A stretch of DNA of 5,894 bases from Bacteroidetes bacterium UBA1952 (GTDB lineage Bacteria; Bacteroidota; Bacteroidia; Chitinophagales; Chitinophagaceae), in assembly GCA_002336725.1 (NCBI GenBank), contig DDEO01000001.1, positions 1 to 5,894 on the forward strand, given 5' to 3'. Both the position numbers and the translations under genes were made by a program. The notes beneath the pieces are model-generated. The model saw only the letters and a list, made by a program, of their open reading frames with translations. It was not told the origin of the DNA and searched no databases. Shown piece after piece: positions 1 to 5,894 of this stretch (its first letter is position 1; each line of letters begins with the position of its first letter).

Positions 1-32
1 TCCCTGCGGCGGCATTTTCCGGAAAATTCCTC
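1..32. other. Downstream flank of the amidase gene
   Basis: This short stretch follows the stop codon of the secreted amidase gene. Its only recognisable element is the perfect 14-bp palindrome ATTTTCCGGAAAAT at 14-27, a copy of the motif that recurs across the window. There is no GC-rich hairpin with a T run, so no intrinsic terminator for the amidase gene is visible before the window ends. Confidence 0.6.
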
Positions 33-1979
33 TTAGTGCATCACTTCCACCTTCATCACTTTCTTCTCGCCGGTGGGTTGATGGGTGTATTTCACCAGAT
101 ACAAGCCGGAAGGCCAGGTTCGGGTGTTTATTTGGCGTTCATTTCCGGAAACGTTCTCCGAAAACAGCACCTTGCCCGTCAGGTCGGTAATTTCCATTTG
201 TCCCTGAAGCGAAGCGCCCCGCAGCACTACCGTCAGCTGGCTGCCGGCAGGGTTGGGGAAGCAGCCCAGTTCAGGCGTATTTCCGGAAATATCGTCGATG
301 CTCAACACGCCAGGGATCAGGAATTGCTGTTCAAAACCGCAGCCAAAATCGCCGCCGAAATAGTTGGCAAGTCCCATCGACTGGCGGTTGTTCGCATTGG
401 TTACCGCGAACTCGCCGATGCCTTGCGCCGAATTGGCCCACCAGCGCAGGCCGTCGCAGCCGTTGTCATAAACCCGAAGGCGATAGCAGCCGGCGGGCAG
501 GCTAAGGGTGTCCATATAATTTGTGTTGGCAGCCGTTCCTACGCGGGAGGCCACCAGCGTTCCGGCATCATTATACAATTCCCATTTGTTTTCGCCCGGC
601 TTGTTATTGCTTTTGAGGCGAATGGCGAGGTCAGGAACCCAGCGCGGTGCGGCATCAAAGAACACCTTCAGGGTGTCGTTGGTCGGGTCGGCATCGGCGG
701 CGTTATTCACCTCCACGATCTGGGCATAAAAAACCTTGTCGTTTCCGAAAGCACTGCGGACACCATTGTCGATAGGTAGTTCAATATCCGCCGTTTGGAG
801 CGGAGCGATAGTGCCCGTCCAGGTATATTGCGAATAGGTATAGCCCGCGCTGTCCAGTCCATATTTCACCTTGAGCGCGGTAATCGGGTTGGCACCGTTG
901 TTCTGCACCCGGATGGTGGGTTTGCCGCAGGCCACATTGCTGCGCGAAAAACGCTTGTCGCGGTTGGGAGCCACTACATCCACGATGCCCGCGTCGGTTT
1001 GTTTGTTGAAGGCACCGTAAGAAATCATCGTTCCGGTGATCATATAATCGCCGTTGAGGCCGTTGCCGCCGGGTGCCGAGGTGTAGGGGTCAAAGTCCAC
1101 ATCCACCGAGCGGCTTGCGCCCGCCGACATTCCCGGAAGGGTGTGAGAAAGGACACCCACCTGATCGCCCGGACACCAGTTGGCGCGGTCGTAGATCCAG
1201 GTGCCGCCCTGCGGAAAAACGGGATTTTCGCCGCAGTTATCGCGCCAGATCAGCTGTGTTTTCACCAGCGTGCCGTTTGATTTTACGTAGTAATTTTTGG
1301 GGCAAAATTCGGCGCAGTTCTGATTGGCATCCATGCCGTGGCCGGTGATGGTCATTTTCAGGTCGCTGCTCACCGTTCCGGCCGGTGCCGTATAGGGCTG
1401 TGCCTTCACAAAGCTGTCTATCGGGCTGCCCGCCTTGCCATACCAATAGTCGCCGCGCCACAGGGTTTTGAGGCCGGTAACATTGCGTGCGGGGGTTCCT
1501 TCGATGAAATCAAACTTTACATCTGCCGTAAAGCCGCCGGAATATCCGTAATAATACAGCCGCACCGTTGCATTGTTTTGGAGCAGCGTATAATAATCGG
1601 TTACGTCAAAAATATAGTTGTACTTCCATCCGGATGGCGTGGAAGGGTTGCCATTTTGGGCATAGGGCGTAATCAGGCGGCCCAGTTCCACCGTGTCGCC
1701 GCCGGGTGTCAGCAGCAGGCATTGCAGGGTATAATCCCAGGCGGCACAATACTGCGTTCCCGGCGGGCAGGCATATTTCCCCAACTGAAGGGTCATGTAG
1801 ATATTGCGATAGCGGGTAGCGCCCGTCGGGAATTGCACCGTCGTGTCGTAGGCACCATAGAAGCCCGCTTTTGCGAGCGGCATTGTAGCAAAAGCCTGCA
1901 CTTTGGTAGTGTCGCCGGGGGCGGCAAAAGCAGCACTCCCGGCAAGCAGGAGCGAGAGGGTATAAAATAGTTTTTTCAT
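33..1979 (-). CDS. Secreted PNGase F-like glycoprotein amidase with T9SS sorting domain
   Basis: The 648-aa product resembles peptide-N4-(N-acetyl-beta-glucosaminyl)asparagine amidase F, which cleaves N-glycans from Asn of glycoproteins. Residues 1-19 look like a signal peptide (MKK, hydrophobic core, AFA before AP). Residues about 40-165 and 168-335 correspond to the two jelly-roll domains of PNGase F. Judged by remembered alignment, W81-D82 matches Trp59-Asp60, E224 in CAEFC matches Glu206, and W268 in DRANWCPG matches Trp251. Pairs C71/C78, C222/C226 and C249/C269 match the three PNGase F disulfides. The Glu118 position is Tyr144, which leaves activity uncertain. Residues about 336-443 look like a CARDB-type beta domain, and 447-556 like the CUB-like module common in secreted Bacteroidota proteins (AGCYRLRVYDNGCDG). 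Residues about 568-648 are a type A T9SS sorting domain (PNPAGSQLTV, SGLYLVKY, basic C-terminus), predicting export across the outer membrane. PNGase F itself is about 314 aa when mature, so roughly half of this protein is extra modules. The ATG at 1979 gives a proper signal peptide; no Shine-Dalgarno is evident. The family is secure, the enzymatic function less so. Confidence 0.9.
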   Translation of the reverse strand: MKKLFYTLSLLLAGSAAFAAPGDTTKVQAFATMPLAKAGFYGAYDTTVQFPTGATRYRNIYMTLQLGKYACPPGTQYCAAWDYTLQCLLLTPGGDTVELGRLITPYAQNGNPSTPSGWKYNYIFDVTDYYTLLQNNATVRLYYYGYSGGFTADVKFDFIEGTPARNVTGLKTLWRGDYWYGKAGSPIDSFVKAQPYTAPAGTVSSDLKMTITGHGMDANQNCAEFCPKNYYVKSNGTLVKTQLIWRDNCGENPVFPQGGTWIYDRANWCPGDQVGVLSHTLPGMSAGASRSVDVDFDPYTSAPGGNGLNGDYMITGTMISYGAFNKQTDAGIVDVVAPNRDKRFSRSNVACGKPTIRVQNNGANPITALKVKYGLDSAGYTYSQYTWTGTIAPLQTADIELPIDNGVRSAFGNDKVFYAQIVEVNNAADADPTNDTLKVFFDAAPRWVPDLAIRLKSNNKPGENKWELYNDAGTLVASRVGTAANTNYMDTLSLPAGCYRLRVYDNGCDGLRWWANSAQGIGEFAVTNANNRQSMGLANYFGGDFGCGFEQQFLIPGVLSIDDISGNTPELGCFPNPAGSQLTVVLRGASLQGQMEITDLTGKVLFSENVSGNERQINTRTWPSGLYLVKYTHQPTGEKKVMKVEVMH

Positions 1980-1994
1980 AAAAATAACAGACCG

Positions 1995-2002
1995 GAAAGA
2001 TA
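1995..2002 (-). promoter_or_regulatory. Possible Bacteroidota -7 promoter element for the amidase gene
   Basis: The minus strand reads TATCTTTC, one base off the Bacteroidota -7 consensus TAnnTTTG, with 15 bases between it and the start codon. I see no TTG at the expected spacing of 17-20 bases upstream, so the case rests on the -7 box alone. The same octamer, again followed by GG after one base, lies upstream of the urea transporter gene. Confidence 0.25.
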
Positions 2003-2019
2003 CGATCCAAAAGGAATTG

Positions 2020-2041
2020 CCTGCTATCCGCAGGTTTTTTT
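2020..2041 (+). terminator. Plus-strand-oriented terminator-like hairpin
   Basis: CCTGC (2020-2024) and GCAGG (2030-2034) form a 5-bp stem around the loop TATCC, followed by seven T residues (2035-2041) overlapping the last bases of the mgtE stop codon. The T run is on the plus strand only, so it could stop transcripts running rightward, antisense to every gene here. It cannot act as a conventional terminator for mgtE, where the A run precedes the hairpin. The stem is short, so function is uncertain. Confidence 0.3.
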
Positions 2042-3368
2042 AAAGCAGCTTGCCGCTCAGGAACATAGCCGCGATAGAGAAGTAGATGATCAATCCGGTA
2101 ACGTCCACCATTGTAGCCACAAAAGGTGCGGAAGAAGTGGCCGGGTCGAGGCGCAGCTGTTTAAGAACGAATGGAATCATAGATCCGGAAAGCGTTCCCC
2201 ACAGCACGATTAAAACCAGCGAAAGGGCCACCGTCAGGCCAATGGTGAGCCAATACGGACCGTAGTCATACAGGCCGGTTTGCTGCCAGATGAAGATGCG
2301 CAAAAGACCGATGCTACCAAGCGTTACGCCCAATAATATTCCGGAAACAATCTCTTTGCGCATCACATACCACCAGTCTTTGAGATTCAGTTCCTGGAGC
2401 GCCATGGCGCGGATGATAAGCGTAGCCGCCTGCGAGCCACTGTTGCCGCCACTGGAGATAATCAGCGGCACGAAGAGCGCCAGCACCACCGCTTTTTCAA
2501 TTTCTGCATCGAAATAGCCCATCGCCGAGGCGGTAAACATCTCACCGATAAACAGGATGATGAGCCAGCCGGCGCGCTTGCGCACCATCTCGCCAATGGG
2601 CGTTTTGGTATAGGGCAAATCCAGCGCCTCAAGCCCCCCGAATTTCTGGATGTCTTCGGTATCGCGCTGTTCCATCACGTCGAGGATATCGTCCACCGTA
2701 ACGATGCCCACCAGCACACCACTTTCCGAAACCACCGGCAGCGCCGAGCGGTCGTAGCGTTCGAAATAGCCCACAGCATCTTCTTTGTTTTGCGTGGTTA
2801 TCAGGCTGATGAAATGCCCGCCCATCAGCGAGGCAATCGTCTGGGTTTCGTCGGCCAGCAGGATTTCGCCAATCCGGATGTCGTCGGTGAGTTTAAAATC
2901 GTCGTCCACGACATAGACATAGTTGAGTGTCTCGGCCTTCTTCCCCACCCTTTTAATATGGCGCAGCGTTTGCTCGACGGTCCAGTGTTTTTTCACCTGG
3001 ATATAATACGGAGTCATGATGCGGCCCACCGAATCTTCGTCATAACCAATGAGCGAAAGGGCGATTTTGCGTTCTACTTCGGGCAGCAGGTTTACGGCTT
3101 CTTTGATGACGGTATCCGGGAAGTTGGTGAATACCTGCGTGCGGTCGTCGGGCGGCATATTGCGCAGCACTTCTGCAACGGCTTCGCTGCCCAGGCTTTT
3201 GAGGATATTCTCCTGGGCCGTGGGATCGAGATACGAAAAGACCTGCCCTTTGAGTGTGCCGGGGAGCAGCAGGAAGCTAATGGGTTGTTCCCGTTCTTCG
3301 AGTGCTGCAATTGTATCGGCAATGTCGTGCGGATGCTTGTCGGAAAGGTCAATTCGCTTTTGTACCAT
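2040..3368 (-). CDS. mgtE: MgtE family magnesium transporter/channel
   Basis: The 442-aa product is a full-length MgtE, a homodimeric inner-membrane Mg2+ channel (SLC41-related) gated by cytoplasmic Mg2+ binding between its soluble domains. Residues 1 to about 115 are the MgtE N domain, rich in helices (HPHDIADTIAAL near the start). A CBS pair spans about 116-245 (GRIMTPYYIQV opening CBS1, VGIVTVDDILDV in CBS2), followed by the connecting helix and five membrane segments at about 266-286, 292-315, 338-362, 372-396 and 413-440. The conserved GGNSGSQAATLIIRAMA (307-323) and the last-helix PFVATMVDVTG are present. D422 aligns with the pore Asp of the Thermus protein (Asp432). I chose the ATG at 3368, giving the usual family length. 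The frame is open a further 103 codons upstream to 3677, but those codons only translate the 51-bp tandem repeat. No Shine-Dalgarno is visible, and the upstream region leaves no obvious space for an M-box-type Mg2+ riboswitch. Confidence 0.95.
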   Translation of the reverse strand: MVQKRIDLSDKHPHDIADTIAALEEREQPISFLLLPGTLKGQVFSYLDPTAQENILKSLGSEAVAEVLRNMPPDDRTQVFTNFPDTVIKEAVNLLPEVERKIALSLIGYDEDSVGRIMTPYYIQVKKHWTVEQTLRHIKRVGKKAETLNYVYVVDDDFKLTDDIRIGEILLADETQTIASLMGGHFISLITTQNKEDAVGYFERYDRSALPVVSESGVLVGIVTVDDILDVMEQRDTEDIQKFGGLEALDLPYTKTPIGEMVRKRAGWLIILFIGEMFTASAMGYFDAEIEKAVVLALFVPLIISSGGNSGSQAATLIIRAMALQELNLKDWWYVMRKEIVSGILLGVTLGSIGLLRIFIWQQTGLYDYGPYWLTIGLTVALSLVLIVLWGTLSGSMIPFVLKQLRLDPATSSAPFVATMVDVTGLIIYFSIAAMFLSGKLL

Positions 3369-3373
3369 TAGAG

Positions 3374-3740
3374 ATATTTTCCGGAAATGAGGGGTAAAGA
3401 TCGGCGCAAACTTGTTTTGCCACGAAGAGACACGAAGGGATTTCCCGGAAAACTTGCTTTGCCACAAAGGCACGAAGGGATTTCCCGGAAAAACTTGCTT
3501 TGCAACGAAGGCACGAAAAAACACGAAGGGATTTTCCGGAAAAACTTGCTTTGCCACGAAGGCACGAAGAGACACGAAGGGATTTTCCGGAAAAACTTGC
3601 TTTGCCACGAATGCACGAAGGGACACGATGGGATTTTCCGGAAAAACTTGCTTTGCAACGAAGGCACGAAAAAACACGAAGGGATTTTCCGGAAAAACTT
3701 GCTTTGCAACGAAGAGACACGATGGGATTTTCCGGAAAAA
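3374..3740. repeat. Degenerate 51-bp tandem array between the urea transporter gene and mgtE
   Basis: The array fills the gap between the two genes, ending directly at the urea transporter stop codon (3743-3741) and running to within a few bases of the mgtE start. Taking GGGATTTTCCGGAAAAAC as the unit start, units run 3437-3476 (40 bp), 3477-3527, 3528-3578, 3579-3629 and 3630-3680 (51 bp each), 3681-3723 (43 bp) and a partial 3724-3740. A diverged unit lies at 3374-3436. Each unit has a TTTTCCGGAAAA palindrome (TTTCCCGGAAAA in the two leftmost full units), then ACTTGCTTTGC and two or three CACGAA sub-repeats. Units 3477-3527 and 3630-3680 differ at one base although two more divergent units separate them, suggesting a three-unit (153-bp) duplication. 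The consensus has no stop codon in any frame on either strand, which explains the many spurious open frames here. No terminator or promoter is evident inside. Confidence 0.9.
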
Positions 3741-4631
3741 CTATCTTTTCAGCAGGCCGTTGAACAGCTTTTGAAGCAACAAGGTGAGCCAGGTTCCTAC
3801 CACAAAGGGAAAGGTGAAAGCGCCGCCGGCCAGCGCCATAAAATGGACATTCACCATCGCATTGTGAATGGCAATGGTGAAAAGTGTGCCGATTAACACC
3901 CAGATGCCGTCCGTTTTTTTCGGCCCGCCAAACACCAGCGCGGTCAGCACGGCGTTAAATCCAAATAGTCCCATCTGCACCTGTTCGAGCGCCTGCCCGC
4001 TCAGCAGCGAAAGGGCCGCGCCCAGCAACGAGGCGGCCAGCCCATAGAGCGCGGCAATGGGGTTGTGGAGGTAAACGCCGATGAAAAACAGAATGCCCGT
4101 CCATAATCCTTCCTGAAAAATAACCTCGCCGAAGCCGTTGGTGATGGCAATAAAATAGTGGTAATCAGTAGGCTGAAATACCTTTTGAAACAACTCCGAA
4201 GGCGGAATATCGGTGTAGCGCCGCAGCAGAAAAACCGCCGCCCAGGTTACCAGAATAAAAGGCAGCGTAAAAACCGGAATATTGCGCCGGATGAAAAAGT
4301 GCTGAATGATAGTTGCCAGCACACTGCCCACGATGACCAGCAGCCATACCTGCGCGGTGGTTTTAAACAGAAAAACCAGCCCGACACCCACCAGCGCGGC
4401 GCTAAAGCCATAAAGGCCGGCAGCGATTTCCTTGCGGGGATATTGGCGTAAAACGGCCGTGAGCGTTCCCGCCGCAGCCGCCAGCAGCGCCGCCGCCCCA
4501 CTCTGCCAGCTGCCCACAAAAAGACCGGCCAGGAAAAGCAAGCCCGTCCAGCGGTTTTCCTGAAGCATTATCTGCCCGATGCCGCGAAGCACCGCATCCG
4601 GAAAGAAAAAATTTGGGGAGAAAGCGCGCAT
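3741..4631 (-). CDS. SLC14-type urea transporter (urea channel)
   Basis: The 296-aa product belongs to the bacterial/animal urea transporter family, trimeric inner-membrane channels that pass urea down its gradient. It is nearly all hydrophobic and shows the family's internal duplication. In the first half are LRGIGQIMLQENRWTG (15-30), GLYGFSAALVGVG (72-84) and IPVFTLPFILVTW (118-130). In the second are TNGFGEVIFQEGLWTG (164-179), GLFGFNAVLTALVFGG (221-236) and FTFPFVVGTW (272-281). Q20 and E169 occupy equivalent places in the halves and correspond, from memory of the Desulfovibrio urea transporter structure, to its pore residues Gln24 and Glu187. The frame can be extended to a TTG at 4673, adding 14 residues, but the ATG at 4631 places the first conserved motif where the family usually has it. 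No urease or nickel gene is visible nearby. It has the same orientation as mgtE but is separated from it by the repeat array. The stop is TAG, with no hairpin terminator after it. Confidence 0.93.
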   Translation of the reverse strand: MRAFSPNFFFPDAVLRGIGQIMLQENRWTGLLFLAGLFVGSWQSGAAALLAAAAGTLTAVLRQYPRKEIAAGLYGFSAALVGVGLVFLFKTTAQVWLLVIVGSVLATIIQHFFIRRNIPVFTLPFILVTWAAVFLLRRYTDIPPSELFQKVFQPTDYHYFIAITNGFGEVIFQEGLWTGILFFIGVYLHNPIAALYGLAASLLGAALSLLSGQALEQVQMGLFGFNAVLTALVFGGPKKTDGIWVLIGTLFTIAIHNAMVNVHFMALAGGAFTFPFVVGTWLTLLLQKLFNGLLKR

Positions 4632-4654
4632 ACGGGCGACCGTGAAGATACCCC

Positions 4655-4662
4655 GAAAGATA
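4655..4662 (-). promoter_or_regulatory. Possible Bacteroidota -7 promoter element for the urea transporter gene
   Basis: The minus strand reads TATCTTTC, near the TAnnTTTG consensus, with 23 bases between it and the chosen ATG. No matching -33 TTG is seen at the usual distance; a TTG lies only 8 bases upstream, too close. If this box is used, the longer TTG-initiated version of the protein could not be made, because its start codon lies at or upstream of the transcript start. Confidence 0.25.
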
Positions 4663-4691
4663 GGACAGGTCAAGGACGAAGCCCACAGACA

Positions 4692-4748
4692 CCGTTCGGC
4701 ACAGCCTGCACCCTAATCCGACGAAAGCGCAGCTTTCGCCGAACGGAT
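4692..4748. other. Overlapping inverted repeats that can form alternative stem-loops
   Basis: CCGTTCGGC (4692-4700) is exactly complementary to GCCGAACGG (4738-4746). Between the arms lies a tight hairpin, CGAAAGC (4722-4728) with GCTTTCG (4732-4738) around a 3-base loop. That hairpin can be extended by ATCCG (4716-4720) pairing with CGGAT (4744-4748). The two outer pairings share 4744-4746, so they exclude each other. The region lies upstream of the urea transporter gene and contains no gene I can support. Confidence 0.5.
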
Positions 4749-4810
4749 GTTTTCCGGAAAATGCGCGGTTCCCCAACAGACTTGCCAAATCGCCCCGCAT
4801 GGCATACACG

Positions 4811-4823
4811 GACTTGACAAGTC
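4811..4823. promoter_or_regulatory. 13-bp palindrome, possible operator
   Basis: GACTTGACAAGTC is a perfect palindrome about a central A, in the non-coding stretch between the ABC-F terminator and the urea transporter gene. With a one-base centre it makes a poor hairpin, so a dimeric DNA-binding protein site is more plausible than an RNA structure. I do not recognise the regulator. Confidence 0.25.
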
Positions 4824-4828
4824 GATAG

Positions 4829-4869
4829 AAAAAAAAGCGGGCACATCCAAACGAATGCGCCCGCTTTTT
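4829..4869 (-). terminator. Strong bidirectional intrinsic terminator after the ABC-F gene
   Basis: AAAAAGCGGGC (4832-4842) pairs with GCCCGCTTTTT (4859-4869), extended inward past one mismatch by CAT/ATG, with an 8-base loop (4847-4854). On the minus strand the GC stem is followed by eight T residues, the classic form for stopping ABC-F transcription 18 bases past its stop codon. On the plus strand it ends in five T residues, so it may also work for rightward transcripts. It separates the ABC-F gene from the urea transporter gene as a transcription unit. Confidence 0.9.
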
Positions 4870-4886
4870 CTATAAAAAACAATCGC

Positions 4887-5894
<1,008 letters not shown>

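Noticed and set aside
36..1970. Plus-strand open frames of 160-250 codons opposite the amidase gene
   Set aside because: They lie antisense to a well-supported gene with a signal peptide, family motifs and a sorting domain, and their translations show no recognisable domain.
3369..3430. M-box (Mg2+) riboswitch upstream of mgtE
   Set aside because: The leader consists of repeat-derived sequence; I could not find the conserved stems of an M-box.
3408..3740. CRISPR array
   Set aside because: Units are directly adjacent and similar over their full length, with no unique spacers between constant repeats. No cas-like gene is present.
3387..3896. Plus-strand genes encoding repeat proteins across the array
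   Set aside because: The array is stop-free in all frames, so open frames there are expected. The translations are low-complexity repeats that then run antisense into the urea transporter gene.
4632..4673. Longer urea transporter starting at TTG 4673
   Set aside because: It adds 14 residues with no family match, uses a rarer start codon, and overlaps the promoter-like TATCTTTC box.
4670..4882. Small minus-strand gene of about 70 codons between the ABC-F and urea transporter genes
   Set aside because: It runs straight through the strong terminator hairpin and the inverted repeats, and its translation has no recognisable features.

Overview
The window comes from a member of the Bacteroidota. 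The strongest evidence is a secreted protein ending in a type IX secretion (Por) C-terminal sorting domain. Supporting evidence is the absence of clear Shine-Dalgarno sequences and two TATCTTTC boxes resembling the Bacteroidota -7 element. By eye the DNA is moderately GC-rich for the phylum, which would suit Saprospiria, Chitinophagia or Cytophagia better than Flavobacteriia. I cannot name the genus.

All four genes lie on the minus strand, so transcription runs from right to left. In that order: (1) the 3' two-thirds of a YbiT/YkpA-like ABC-F translation ATPase, running off the right edge and closed by a strong bidirectional terminator; (2) an intergenic stretch of about 255 bp rich in inverted repeats; (3) an SLC14-type urea transporter (channel); (4) a 372-bp intergenic region filled by a degenerate 51-bp tandem array that starts right at the urea transporter stop codon; (5) an MgtE magnesium transporter/channel; (6) a 60-bp gap; (7) a 648-aa exported PNGase F-like glycoprotein amidase with extra C-terminal modules and a T9SS signal; (8) 32 bp of downstream sequence.

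The genes do not form an obvious pathway. The two inner-membrane proteins and the secreted amidase share only orientation. No urease gene is visible beside the urea transporter. PNGase F-type enzymes release N-glycans from glycoproteins, which fits a T9SS-equipped degrader of proteins or glycans.

The main points of interest are as follows. The palindrome TTTCCGGAAA occurs ten times, in the tandem array, in other intergenic positions and twice inside the amidase gene. The 51-bp array consensus contains no stop codon in any of six frames, so it extends the mgtE reading frame upstream by 103 codons. The second nucleotide-binding domain of the ABC-F protein has a degenerate Walker A and a His-to-Arg H-loop but an intact signature and Walker B. 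The PNGase F-like protein keeps the catalytic Asp and one Glu and all three disulfide pairs, but has Tyr where PNGase F has Glu118. I see no RNA genes, CRISPR array, insertion sequence or convincing new system.
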